DNA of 64,000 bases from Sialis fuliginosa (Eukaryota; Arthropoda; Insecta; Megaloptera; Sialidae): the NCBI GenBank assembly GCA_961205875.1, contig OY540810.1, positions 34,720,001 through 34,784,000 on the forward strand, written 5' to 3'. This document shows positions 10,990-21,631 of the stretch, in pieces. The notes beneath the pieces were generated by a model. It did no database searches. It was given only the letters and a program-made list of their open reading frames with translations, and had not been told where the DNA came from. A program made the position numbers and the translations under genes. Each line of letters begins with the position of its first letter. Position 1 is the stretch's first letter.

Positions 10990-11640
10990 AAAGTAGACAT
11001 ATGTATTGAAAATTTATAATAGGTGTTTGGGAATAATTTTTATTTCAATGTTTTTACAAACGGTACGCACTGTTTTCATTGGCATTTTGTCCTAAATTTT
11101 GATAATAACATTCTTAAATGGCTGCAAATATGATAATTTGCCTGGGAGCTTAGACAACATATATGACCATACAAAATAATCGGAGGATTGCAAACGGGAG
11201 AGTTTGGCGGCCATTCATTATTCAACAAAAAATCAACAAAATTATCCTTACACCATGCTTGAATAATGTTTGCTGTATGGGAGGGGGCTCCATCTTGTTG
11301 AAATCAATAATAATCATCTCCAAATAATTTTTTTGGATTTGGTATGACATTTTTCTTCAATACTTCCTCCAAATACAATAGTATTTTGTATTGATTTTTA
11401 CGCCATTTTCAATAAAAAATTAAGGGTAATTAGCCTTTTATGCTGAAGGCACCCCAAACCATGACCGACGCAGTATTCTAGAATTTTGGAACGTGTCTTT
11501 TCTTTCGGGATGTCCTCAATCATAGTAGACCAATCTCTGTCATATTGGGAGTTGTGGGATTGCTCCAGAACAAATAACTTCTTATCAAAAAATATAAATA
11601 AATCACCAAACCATTTTTAAAATATTATTTCTCGATATAC
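10990..11640 (-). pseudogene. Dead Tc1-like transposase
   Basis: The minus strand encodes, in broken frames, segments of a Tc1/mariner DDE transposase. FFDKKLFVLEQSHNSQYDRD (near 11,530-11,605) matches the F(S/T)DE..F.....N.QNDRVW block around the first catalytic Asp, here changed to Lys after FFD. PKEKTRSKIL and then VGHGLG correspond to the region leading to VMVWG. FQQDGAPSHTANIIQAW (11,252-11,302) holds the second catalytic Asp in QQDGAP. NNEWPPNSPVCNPP corresponds to the WPPxSPDLNPIDY/E block, with the third acidic residue region degraded. Stops and frame changes are frequent. I did not find intact terminal repeats. Confidence 0.85.
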
Positions 11641-11985
11641 TTTCATGCTCGAAATTTTTATAAAGACTAATTTAAATTGCATAATTGTTTTACATGATAT
11701 ACTAGATAACATAACGGTATTTTTAATTGGAGTGCTAAAATTACTCCAATAACACTACATCTTTTATAAAGAATTTTATCAGAAATAATTGTCACGGTGT
11801 AAGTATATATTATCTATCAAACAATGAATAGATTAAAAAGTATGACATTGTAAAGATTATAAATTAATATTAAATTTAGGTAATAAGTATTTTTGTTTCA
11901 TATGTTGCAGATAAATTTAATAACAATTTAAGAAACAACGTCATCAATTTATACAATACCTAAACTAACAACAACCACAATCACA
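11641..11985. other. AT-rich spacer, no gene seen
   Basis: Includes a minor dyad, ATTGGAGT/ACTCCAAT, at about 11,728-11,753; otherwise empty. Confidence 0.5.
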
Positions 11986-11989
11986 TAAA

Positions 11990-12260
11990 TTGACTGGCTA
12001 CGTATTCTGATCGCAGACAATATTCAATGCCGTTTACAACGCATTTTTATAATTAAGATCTCGCATCCGCTCGTACATCGTGCAACGCGAGTTTTTCACA
12101 TGTATATATCATCGAGATTAAACAAACACAACGCGATCAATGGAGAGACTTCAATGCGTGGGTGAGTCCGTGACAGCTTTTGTCGGAAACTTGAACTCAC
12201 GATTCAAGTGACGATTATTATGTTATTATTTATAAATGTATGTGGTTAAGTGTTTTGTGT
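11990..12260. promoter_or_regulatory. GC-richer island with exon-like features
   Basis: Contains CTCGCATCCGCTCGTACATC and GTGCAACGCGAG, followed by an ATG with a good downstream splice donor (see the entry at 12,140). The words CGTACATCG, ACGCGA and CGCGAT recur. It is a candidate promoter plus first exon of a gene whose remaining exons lie elsewhere, or a regulatory element. Confidence 0.35.
12140..12161 (+). CDS. Candidate first coding exon (MERLQCV + 1 nt)
   Basis: ATG at 12,140 is followed by seven clean codons (M-E-R-L-Q-C-V), one extra base, and then GTGAGT at 12,162, a strong 5-prime splice site. If spliced there, the intron is phase 1. Without splicing the frame runs only to about 23 codons before a stop. 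The A at -1 and G at +4 are compatible with insect initiation, but the -3 base is T. The idea fits a gene with very long introns and would also explain the desert downstream. It is speculative, because GTGAGT near an ATG will occur by chance. Confidence 0.2.
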
Positions 12261-12515
12261 TGTTACACTGTACTTGTTATTGTTTCAAGGTTGAGATTCT
12301 GGTGACATTTAAATGTTAATCGTTTACATCCGTTTTAATTGTATTATTTTACCAACAAATATATTTATTAAATAAAAACTAAGAGAATCGATTTTAATAT
12401 ATCGTTATTTAACTCTACCACCGCGCACTGTAGTGAACGAATTTTCTATGATAATAAAATATTATTTAATGTGTTAACAAGTATAGGTGCTGATTTTATT
12501 ATTTTCTTATTTTAT
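12261..12515. other. AT-rich spacer, no gene seen
   Basis: Nothing supported. Confidence 0.5.
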
Positions 12516-12519
12516 TCAC

Positions 12520-12790
12520 TTCCAATTAGGAAGTTATTGTAATCGGTCCGAAAATCAAAATAAAAAATTTCAACATACTTTTATGTTTTAAGGTCACTAT
12601 AGTATATTTACACTATTTACAGAAAGATGTGTGTGTATGTACGTGTGTGCGTGTTTTACATGCACGAAATCTCGCAAATGAAAAATGCTGCTGAAAGAAA
12701 GAATTTTGTAAAATTCAACCCCTACGAGGGTAAAAAGGGGTGTAAAAGTTTTTGTGGGTAAAATATTTTTTTGGTCGGATTTACTTTAAA
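12520..12790. repeat. Probable dispersed-repeat fragment
   Basis: The opening AGGAAGTTATTGTAATCGG, the TGTGTGTGTATG run, AATCTCGCAAATG and CCCCTACGAGGGTAAAAAGG resemble the tails of widespread insect repeats I have seen. This is recognition from memory, and no second copy occurs in the window. Confidence 0.35.
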
Positions 12791-13235
12791 CTTAGCATGA
12801 ATAAATATTCTACAATACAAATAACGAAACAAGTATTTCAGTATTTTTTTAAAGTTGCCTAAACAGTCATTGAAGGGATGAAACATTTGAATTTTAAATA
12901 CTAAGAAATACGTTTACTAATTCATTTTGCCATGGAAACAAACGCAATTAAATTCAAATTGTCGGATTAGTTGTTCTCAAAATGTGTATTATATTATTGA
13001 TATTAAGAATAATAGAAAACTAATATTCATAATACAAAGGTGAGTTTTATTTCTGACAAATTCCATTAAACTTAAATTAAATAATCAGTATTCAAGTATT
13101 TATAGTCATACCAAGCTAGGAAGTTAGTTGGACCTCAAGGGTCGAACCCACGGCTTGTTTCATTTTTAGTTAGTTACTATGACTTCTGAAAGGTTAATAC
13201 TTAAACAATTTTATATTCTGAAATTATTTTTACCA
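12791..13235. other. AT-rich spacer with a tRNA-like B box
   Basis: At about 13,135-13,155 the minus strand reads GTGGGTTCGACCC, which fits a pol III B box (GGTTCGANNCC). No matching A box or tRNA fold is present, so it is at most a SINE scrap. Confidence 0.3.
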
Positions 13236-13239
13236 CTAA

Positions 13240-13587
13240 TTATTTTCCATAATAAAAAAGCACACTAATATTGTTAATCTGCATAATTGCATAAACACTT
13301 TCTGAAACACAAGTAATTATTATCATTTTCTCACTGTCGGCTTGGGTGACGTCACCGGAAGGCATCGGCTCCAGTATTGTTCTCGCATTGTTAACGCAGT
13401 TTTCAATAATTTGTGCACGCTCCTGTCTTTTTGTGCATACATATAATTTATCCCTGTCAGAGGTTCTGACAATGGGCGTGAAAATAAATACATTTACATA
13501 TATAAAAATATTCCTCGAGCAATTAAAATATAGTACGTATATTAACTTATGATTATGGATTACAATTACGTTTTTTATATACCGCAA
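13240..13587 (-). CDS. Longest ORF; possible exon or pseudogene fragment (unrecognised)
   Basis: This 115-codon frame is the longest in the window. Its first 36 residues and its last 25 are AT-driven and unconvincing. Residues 40-89 (VRTSDRDKLYVCTKRQERAQ, then IIENCVNNARTILEPMPSGD, then VTQADSEKM) have the charged, mixed composition of real protein. On the minus strand an acceptor-like CCCATTGTCAG lies just before the start of that core (about 13,466), so the core could be an exon of roughly 150-200 bp. I see no strong donor after it. I do not recognise the family. The same DNA carries a palindromic CRE next to an ETS-like site, so it could instead be regulatory. Confidence 0.25.
   Translation of the reverse strand: MRYIKNVIVIHNHKLIYVLYFNCSRNIFIYVNVFIFTPIVRTSDRDKLYVCTKRQERAQIIENCVNNARTILEPMPSGDVTQADSEKMIIITCVSESVYAIMQINNISVLFYYGK
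13345..13360. promoter_or_regulatory. Full CRE palindrome next to an ETS-type site
   Basis: GGTGACGTCACC (13,345-13,356) is a 12-bp perfect palindrome containing the consensus CREB/ATF site TGACGTCA. It abuts CCGGAA (13,355-13,360), an ETS core. Such a pair is common in promoters. The surrounding 13,330-13,440 is GC-richer than its flanks. Confidence 0.4.
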
Positions 13588-13633
13588 ACGAGGTGAAAGA
13601 AAATGATTTTGAATAAATAATATGTATATAAGA

Positions 13634-14173
13634 TACTGGCACCAATCTTGGATATGACTCCAGTAATGGCTATTTTTAAATTAAATATACTCAATTAGAA
13701 ATATTTGTTGGTATTTTATTACTATTATTTCTGAATATTAATCTACATACATTTAACTGTCTTACAGCGTGATTTTATGACAATCGACCAATAGGTGTCA
13801 AAATGGTGGGCATTTAAACAAATTATTAGTATATAATTTATTTATTAATTGCTTTACATTATTTCAAAGACAATTCTTCCTTTTATATCTTTTGTGTCGT
13901 AGTACTTATCATTTTGTCATCATTAGCAAGTGTCAGTTACTGCGTGCTCATTACTGGTTTAGTTTATCCATTACTGGAGAAAAAATATAAACAAAATAAA
14001 AGGTTATAATTTAAAAAACGAACTATATTTGCGAACTTTGGTAATTAAATTGATTAAATAAAGAGTTACTTGTTTTATTAGTAACATGAATTCATGAGAA
14101 TTACAAAAAAGAAGCTTGTCAATCACAAAAACAGTAAACCTTGCTCTTATAGCGGCAATAACTGGTGCCAGTA
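13634..14173 (+). mobile_element. MITE-A copy 2 (most complete, reference orientation)
   Basis: Starts TACTGGCACCAATCTTGGAT and ends ATAACTGGTGCCAGTA, 540 bp. Both terminal repeats are present, the left one with a single change. The middle contains CTCATTACTGGTTTAG and CCATTACTGGAGAAA, two ATTACTGG motifs about 20 bp apart. Flanking bases do not give a clear duplication (left AAGA, right CCCT). Confidence 0.9.
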
Positions 14174-14635
14174 CCCTATTTGATACTTTTGAATGAAACA
14201 GTTAGTGATGGTTACACTTATGTAGCTTAATAATTTTTTATCCTAAAATAGGCATTGCCTGGCTAGAGCACATCCGAAAAATTATTTCGTTATAAATGAT
14301 ATGTACTATAATACAAATTGAAAATATTCAACTAAAATATATGTTATATATATAAACCGACCACTTCTGCACGACAGCTATCTTAAACGACCATTCATGT
14401 TTTTTTTTCAATACATAAATTCTTCTCGCATCAAAACCACTTCCATAAGCGAACTTTTTTTTTAACCATACTAATCGATTGGTAAAAGTTTCTCTGTACT
14501 TTTATCTATATTACATATCCTTTTTAAAGTTTTATGTGCATATATTATGTATAGATAGGTACTTATTGTTTTTTTGACCGCTCGTTTAATTAATTTTATT
14601 TTGACTTCCAGCTTTTTTAAATTGAATAAGTTGAA
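14174..14635. other. AT-rich spacer, no gene seen
   Basis: Nothing supported. Confidence 0.5.
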
Positions 14636-14639
14636 AATG

Positions 14640-14725
14640 ATCACACCACCTATGCCGGCCGGTGCAGGCCTGTGACGAAATACGCCGAGTGCAGGACAAG
14701 GTTAGGGCCATAGACATACAGCATA
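14640..14725. promoter_or_regulatory. Short GC-rich island
   Basis: Centred on CTATGCCGGCCGGTGCAGGC and CGCCGAGTGCAGGACAAGG. GTGCAGG occurs twice. One frame reads YAGRCRPVTKYAECRTRLGP without a stop, but it is too short to call coding. Confidence 0.3.
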
Positions 14726-15368
14726 GACTGTGCAACTGATTCAATAATCGAGTTTTCACAAAAAAACGACAGAGTGTTTAGTATTTTTAAAAATATAATT
14801 GAATTAAGTACAATTAAGTAACAATTTCAGTTAAATTTACTACCTATAGTCTTCCTTATCATCCTGTATATACACATATTAAGTAAATTCAATATATAAT
14901 TGGTAACTGTACATATTATGTTCACTAAACCACCACAAAAAAGTATCCTACTTTTTAAATCCCGTTACAAAACCAACCCCAAAATATATGAACATAACTG
15001 TAAATATCTGCAAATAGAAATAGGATAATTCTAACGGGATTCATCGACCTAGAAACCCATATCTCGTGTACAGCGGATATCGCAAAAATACATTTCCTGT
15101 TGATAAATGGCCGATAAATGATAACTACATCCTTTATAATTGCATCAAGGACAAAGGATGTATAACCTATGCCGCAGAAGTAAATGTCAGCCACGCTGGG
15201 TACAACGGCATACTATATAAAGTATTAACCTTTGTTTTGGTACGAGAGGATGTGTTTATTGTAAAAAAAAGTAATCCGTATAATCCGAGTTGACGCTTCA
15301 TTAATAAAAATATTTTTGATTTACTTAAGACTAAGTTGATGCTTTATTAATAATTTTATTTATTAAGA
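14726..15368. other. AT-rich spacer, no gene seen
   Basis: Overlapping frames of 79 (minus) and 75 (plus) codons at 14,955-15,293 have no recognisable motif, and neither has a coding-like composition. Confidence 0.45.
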
Positions 15369-15923
15369 CTAGTGTTACCCGGGTTAATATACACAAAAAT
15401 ATTCAACATGCCCAACTTTTGAACGGGTGATCGGATTTGATTTTGGTCGACATATTTGAAATCAGTGTGTAAAACTTTATACAATAAACACACTTGTAAA
15501 TAAATCTAAAGTTAAAAAAAAAATTGTGTAGTTCTCAGTGTCAGTTTTTTTTTTAATTTCGGAAATAATTGGTGTAACTTTTGAACGGGTGATCGGATTT
15601 GATTTTGGTCGACATATTTAAAATCAGCGTGTAAAAATCTATATAATAAACATACTCGTACTTTTAACGAAATCTAAAATTAAAATGAATAGTTTTTTAT
15701 AATTTATTTATTAATTATAATAATTTCTATAACCTTGAATGACATCATGGAAACTAAACACAACTTGATAAAGATTTTTTAGCCTTTTGATATTAAATCT
15801 TTGGTTTTCATAAAATATTAATAGCTACGAAATTGCACAAAAAATTGGTGAAAACCGCATTGAAATCGGTTAAGTAATTCCCGAGTCTATAAGCTTCATG
15901 CAAACATACATTCATTTTAACTT
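15369..15923 (-). mobile_element. Helitron copy 3, expanded by an internal tandem duplication
   Basis: On the minus strand the conserved 5-prime part (GGGAATTACTTAACCGATTT, then AATATTTTATGAAAACC) is followed by the 3-prime hairpin and CTAG at 15,369-15,372, with host T after it. The usual GCGC before CTAG is lost. Inside, AACTTTTGAACGGGTGATCG starts at both 15,414 and 15,576, a direct duplication with a period of about 162 bp. Related sequence forms the foldback unit at 41.7-42.1 kb. Confidence 0.75.
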
Positions 15924-16128
15924 TTCCAATAAATTGATAATATTTCTTCAAATCAGCTATTATTAAGATAAAATAGACATTGTATTACTATTTTTAATAG
16001 TTTTAGAAACAAAGTATATAAAAATTATATAAAATTTTAAGAAATTGATTGTTTAAACCTCAAATTTATAGTCATGGTTAAATTAAATTTTTGTCGACTA
16101 GTAAAATAAAATTCATTTGGAAAATGAT
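15924..16128. other. AT-rich spacer
   Basis: Nothing supported. Confidence 0.5.
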
Positions 16129-16248
16129 TTAATGCGTATTAAAATAAGAATAAAACTTTCGCTTGCACCACACAAGATTATGTTGATCATCATAAAAGAT
16201 GTCAGATTTCTCCAGCTTCCACTTGTGGCTATGGGCGGAGACCTCCAG
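16129..16248 (-). pseudogene. Possible gene or transposon fragment (39 codons)
   Basis: Minus-strand frame starting at CTG (16,248), without an ATG, reads LEVSAHSHKWKLEKSDIFYD then DQHNLVWCKRKFYSYFNTH and stop. Its composition (W, C, H, K, D) is unlike chance AT-rich translation. It is preceded at once by TAA in frame, so if real it is a truncated piece or an exon entered by splicing. I do not recognise the family. Confidence 0.2.
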
Positions 16249-16599
16249 TTAAGAATATTATATGCATCTAGTGCACTAAGATATTGATAAAGATGATAGG
16301 AATTACATCGCAACAATTAAATCGAAAAAGACAAACACATCAGAACTATTTTCCTCTCAGAATATAAAATAATATAGTCGACAGTTACTCGTATTAATAA
16401 CAAGTTTATATACATTTTAATATAATTATGTTTTATACAACATTCTTCATTTGACATATTATAATTACAAATTGACGATTAATAAATACAAATAATAATA
16501 CATATAATAAAATATAAATATGTATGTTATTAATATAACTATTTCTCTCCATAGCATAGAGGTTCTATAAAAATAAAGATTGTCTATTAAAAGTTTCTC
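16249..16599. other. AT-rich spacer, no gene seen
   Basis: Nothing supported. Confidence 0.5.
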
Positions 16600-16607
16600 C
16601 TTATAAT

Positions 16608-17005
16608 TAGAGATTGGAAAAATAGTTTTTCAACTATTGCGAAAAATGTAACTATTGTAATTTTTATTACATATCTCCATCGATTTCAGAAAACTGGTGT
16701 GATTGAACCCAATTTGAAAACAACTATTTGCGGCTATTATATGTTGTGTTTTTACATATATTTATTTGTTTTTCCTTTTTTTTAGCTTCTAGAATCGCAT
16801 AACATGTTTTCCTCGAAAATTTCAGATTTGACACTTTTTACTAATACATTAATGTCACTAATTATTGATTAAATCGAAAAAAAAATTGTAACTATTTCAC
16901 AACTATTTTGATTAAAAAAAACTATTTGCCAACTATTTTACAGAAAAAAAATCAACTGTATAGTAACTATTTCATTAAAAATAACAACTCTTTTTCCAAT
17001 CTCTA
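16608..17005. mobile_element. hAT-type MITE with exact 8-bp target duplication
   Basis: The element begins TAGAGATTGGAAAAATAGTT and ends AACTCTTTTTCCAATCTCTA, giving an 18-20 bp terminal inverted repeat. It is flanked on both sides by the identical octamer CTTATAAT (16,600-16,607 and 17,006-17,013). An 8-bp duplication with a (T/C)AGAG-type end is the signature of the hAT superfamily. It is 398 bp long and does not code. The heptamer AACTATT (some followed by T) recurs about ten times, concentrated toward the two ends, like subterminal transposase-binding repeats of hAT elements. Confidence 0.85.
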
Positions 17006-17325
17006 CTTATAATATGTATTATTTATTAAATTAATACCCCCCCCCCTCATATACGGGTGTTCATGAATGGGATAACTTAAAATTTTGTGTCATTACGAAA
17101 AAATATATTATAGCTAATTGTAATCTATCAAATCTACTTTCTAACGATGCCCTCAGAAATATAATTATGTAATTAGTTTTGAACATATTAGAACTGTTAC
17201 AAAAGCGAACCTTTCTTTGCACCTCTCCCTTACTAAAAAAAAATGTAATTATATTATATATCCATTTATATTAAAAAATATTAAAATTTCGATGAATTGT
17301 ATTCGATAAAATTTCACTACGCAAC
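17006..17325. other. AT-rich spacer with a poly(C) run
   Basis: Eleven C in a row at about 17,037-17,047; otherwise no feature. Confidence 0.55.
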
Positions 17326-17560
17326 AAGACTGAATGCATCCTGAGATTGTTGCAGTTCATTGTTTACCTCGAAACCATATCCCACGCACCTTGCCGAAAT
17401 ACACCTGCGAATTATTGTCGTTACGGTTTTGTTTTGTTTTTGCGTACGTTACATACGCGGGCGTATGCATTTTGTAATTCACCCGAGGGCCATGTTATTG
17501 CACAGCTCTGGTAGAAGGAAACAATTTGTGTTTGTTGTAATGCAGTTTTTTGGTTCGTAG
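17326..17560. promoter_or_regulatory. GC-richer island
   Basis: Includes ATCCCACGCACCTTGCCG, and the dyad CATACGC-GG-GCGTATG (17,452-17,467) with perfect 7-bp arms. A 66-codon open frame crosses it without any recognisable domain. Candidate enhancer or exon; neither can be shown from this sequence. Confidence 0.3.
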
Positions 17561-17741
17561 TTAATTATGTGAATATGTAAACATAAATTAAATTAAAATG
17601 ATTTGATTTCTTAATGTAATTCGAGTGGAAAAGCTCGTAGTTATACAGTAATAAATAACAATTGAAAATCTAAAATCGCAAATTGATATAAGAAATTAAA
17701 TTCAAATAAAAACGATTTATAAAAATATAATCACTATATTA

Positions 17742-18340
17742 TCTCTATATATTAAAATGAATGTTCGTTTGTATGAGGCTAATAAACTCGGGATTCACTG
17801 AACTGATTTCAATGCGGTTTTCGCCAATAGTTAGATCAATTTTCTGTGCAATGTTGTGGCTATTAATATTTTATGAAAATCTAAGATTTAACATCAAAAG
17901 ATTAAAAAAATCTTTATCAAGTCGTGTTTTGTTTCCATGATGTCACAGCATACAACTATCATTTATTTATATTATAAATATATAATTATTATAATTTACG
18001 ATTTCAGTATTTTATTAAGTTAGGTCACTATGATCAAGTCTCTTTCAAATATTTTGTCGAGCAAATAGATGACACATACTAACAATCAAATATGTTGAAA
18101 TATATTGATTGAATCAATAACTATTGAACGGATTTTATTCCGGTTTTCACTAATGGATAGGTAAAGTTTAGATGTAAATTTTTTGTATATTTTGTATAAA
18201 TTTCCTGAAGTTGGAAAAAATAACAATTTCGCGGTGAATCGTGTGTTGTGGGCATGTTGGGTGGGCATGTCGGGTGGGCATGATTACTTTATGTTTAATT
18301 TAATTAATATCCCCGGGTAACACAGGGTCTAATGCGCTAA
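17742..18340 (+). mobile_element. Non-autonomous Helitron (copy 4), near full length
   Basis: Starts TCTCTATATATTAAAATG after host A. It has the conserved left part (TTCAATGCGGTTTTCGCC) and the second internal block (GAACGGATTTTATTCCGG). It holds about two units of GGGCATGTTGGGTG and ends with the CCCCGGGTAACACAGGG hairpin, AATGCG, then CTAA before host T. Insertion between A and T, the 5-prime TC and the CTRR end are all Helitron features. About 600 bp, non-coding. Confidence 0.8.
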
Positions 18341-19514
18341 TCATTGTGAGATAATGTTTGCTATAAAATAAGTTTCATACATTTCTTTTGATATTTAAAT
18401 TAATTCCAAATATTGATTGATACTAAAATCATATTAATACAAATAAGTAGGTATACATAAATAAATTTTGCATATAGTACTTATTATATCTTATAGGTAG
18501 CAAATTTATGGTCCGTGATGCTGACATATATCTAATAAATTATAATTAAAATAATAAATAAAATTTGAAATCAATGTAGGTACTTCGTAAATCGAACTAG
18601 TAATTTTTTTTAAATTAAATACACCAGAAGCTAGATTACATAGTTATCATCACGATCAGGATGATTTTTTTTAAATTTAATTTCACTTTAATCGATCTTG
18701 TATCAACAAAATAAAAAAATTAAATTTATGACACAAAATTATTTACTGAAATATTTAAATTACACTGAAAATATATTATAAATTATCACGAGACCAGTTT
18801 TTATTCAATCTATGTAAATATTTCAGTTTTTTAACCTGGTAAAACCATTAAAATCAATCTGCAATCATTATACAAAAATTAATTGCCCTAAAACAAACAC
18901 GATATAAAAGATAACAAAGTTTTTATTTTATAAAATAAACGCTGTCAACTTGAAACATTTTCGGGATGCAGCTCGAAAAATGATTAGTAAAAAAATTAAT
19001 AACGTTATCATAATCAGCGGTTATATAACTTCATTGAATATTTATTAAATTCTTTAATGCTGTCTATCTTCGTTCTTGCATATAAATTACGAATTATAGA
19101 GCCAAAAACTGATACTATTTACACTGTTTATTATAATTTTATATTTGTTAATAATAGCTTCCAATAATTTAAGAATTTGTGATTAGTTGTAATTGATTCT
19201 TGGGTAAAAATATGAAAGGGTGAATTTTCTAATCTCCGATAGATTTTTTGTTCAAGTTAAAACTGTATCATCCTTAGGCATGCACAGGATTGTAAAAATT
19301 TATGTTATATTATTAAATACAGTATCAGTTTTTATAATATCAATGTGAAATACTTAATGTAGCTTATAATAAGTATGATTTATATAATTTTTAATTTGTT
19401 AGTAGAAAAATAATGAGTTAATGACAAGAAGTAGATATATTTAAATTTGTTTATTATCAAATTATTATTTTTGTATATTGTTAAATGGATAATTTAATCT
19501 AAACAGTTGAATTA
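18341..19514. other. AT-rich intergenic DNA, no gene seen
   Basis: Only AT-rich, poly(A/T)-bearing sequence. Confidence 0.55.
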
Positions 19515-19880
19515 TTGCTTCTTCGCAATATCAAAGATACGAGAAGCATTATGATCGTTTTAGAATGAAAAAAAAATGTTCTCCGATTTCAAAATTTTAA
19601 TTAATTAAATCTTTCCGTTTCAGGTCAAGACAAACACTTTTCGTTGATGAATGAACCGATATTAATGAAACTTGGTTAGATGGTTGGGTCTGGCTTGAGG
19701 ACGGCCCCATTTCAAAATCATAAAAATCTTGTGTAAGGGGAAGGGGTGACATCCCAAAATATTTTTTTAAGATATCTCAAGAACAACACATATTACGTAA
19801 AAATTTTTATAAAATCTTTTTTGTAGAGCATTCAGTTACCTATAATACAGGTCTGCAACGTTTGTTGTAAAATATTTCCT
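19515..19880 (+). repeat. Dispersed repeat C, copy 1
   Basis: Matches 37,249-37,645 over its whole length, from TTGCTTCTTCGCAATATC through GTTCTCCGATTTCAAAATTT, GGGGTGACATCCCAAAATAT and AAGATATCTCAAGAAC to TTGTTGTAAAATATT. Compared with copy 2 it lacks about 50 bp before ATGAATGAACCGATATTA. Class unknown; no open frame. Confidence 0.8.
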
Positions 19881-21062
19881 TGTGTTTCTTAAAAAAAATT
19901 ATTTCTTAAAATAATACTTGTTTAGTAAAATTTTATAAAAATTATATGCTTAACCAATAACAGGCAATTTATCTGTTTGGTTTTTATTTAAATTGTTTAA
20001 TAATTAACTAGCTTCGAGGAAGCACTGTGCATTTTCCTGGCAGTTGTTTTCTTAAATGTTATAAGATTAAATATGTTAAATTGATTAACTAATTTAAAAT
20101 ATTTTATATGTTAATAAAAGATTCTTTCATATTCTAAAAACCAAAAGTTACATAATAATAATTATATGTATTGTACAACCCTAACGTATACCCTATTGGT
20201 ATAGTTTTTTGCGCTTGTTATAAATTCCAGTTAATTATTTTTTAAATATATTGATCTTCAATCTAGACGAGTTGGCCTTGCGGAGCAACGTTTAACAATT
20301 TCAACTTGTATGAATTCCTGTACGAGAGAAAATAATTCTATATTATTTTTTCCTAATAGAATTACTATCAGAAAGGTCGATGTCCAAATTTGCATAAACC
20401 GTGTATATAATAATAATATTTGTTTTCCTAATAATTTGTATTATATATCGACAATTTACTTAAAGAAGAACATGATTTTTTCCCTTCAAGGCAAATACGT
20501 ATTAACGTTTTTATGAATAAATTACTTCTATCGAATAAGTAAATATTATCAATATTTCAATATAGTCGTAAATCTTATATTATTTTTATCATACTTGTAA
20601 ATGATATATTAAATATATGTTTATCTTTTTCATTCATGAAACGTTTTACGAACCAGTATTACATGGGAATGGTTTTTTTTAATAACCTTAATAAAAATAG
20701 TTTTTGTATGTGATGATTTTTGATAGCTACAAGGTTACTTTTTTATGATGATAGGGAATTATTAATATCTATAAATATTTTTAAGTAAATTATGAATGAT
20801 TTTTTACTCGTGAATTAAGAAATAATAATATATTTTATTTCTAAAAATAAATATATCTACAAGATATTTCTTAAATAATACACCAGACATATTGTCATGA
20901 AATCAAAAGTAAAATAAAGAGGAATATAATCAAAAAAAGGATGAAATTTAAAAATGGTAAAATATTTACTATTTATTTTTAAAACGAGAATCATTAGTTA
21001 TTATACTTTTTAGGCTATCAATCTACTTTTTACAATATCAACTGAACTGAGTATATATAAGG
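19881..21062. other. AT-rich intergenic DNA, no gene seen
   Basis: At about 20,270 GAGTTGGCCTTGCGGAGC looks like a pol III A box from a tRNA-derived SINE, but no B box follows. A 68-codon AT-rich frame at 20,310 has no recognisable motif. Confidence 0.5.
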
Positions 21063-21390
21063 TATTGACACCTTTTATATAAGGACATGGATCCTTTAAG
21101 AGCATGGTATACTGGAACGATGTACTTCTTTTTTGTAATTCTCATAAGCTCATGTTACTAATAAAACAAGTAACTTTTTATTAAACCAATTTATTTACCA
21201 AATTCGGCAAATACTTATAGTTTATTTTTAAATTATAACCTTTTATTTTGTTTATATTTTGGGCACTCAGTGATGGATCGTTGCTCATGATTACAAAATG
21301 ATAAGTACTACGACACAAAAGTTATAAAATAAATAATTGTAATCGATGCTATGATAATATAATAATTAATAAATAGATTACACTAATAAT
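21063..21390 (-). mobile_element. MITE-A copy 3 (truncated, decayed)
   Basis: Left end TATTGACACC is a mutated terminal repeat. GTAATTCTCATAAGCTCATG, then TTACTAATAAAACAAG and ATAAGTACTACGACAC follow in family order. The right terminal repeat is missing. Confidence 0.75.
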
Positions 21391-21631
21391 TAGGACAGAG
21401 CTGTCTTAAATTTTTTTTTCCAAAAAATTGTATGAAACTGAAGATGCTAAGCAAGTTTAATCTTAAATATTTAGGTCACGCAAGTATTAGGGAGAATTAA
21501 TAATTAATATTTTCTAGTAAAAATTGTATGAAATTGAATATGTTTTTTATTCATTACCTACCTAAACAAACAGGATATCTCGGCATGCAACAAAAAATAA
21601 TCTTTAAATAATACAATTATTTGTTACTTTA
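21391..21631. other. AT-rich spacer
   Basis: Nothing supported. Confidence 0.5.

Noticed and set aside
13130..13160. Pol III B-box match on the minus strand (tRNA gene?)
   Set aside because: No A box at a suitable distance and no cloverleaf can be drawn; at most a SINE scrap.
20265..20300. A-box-like GAGTTGGCCTTGCGG (tRNA-derived SINE head?)
   Set aside because: No B box follows within 60 bp.
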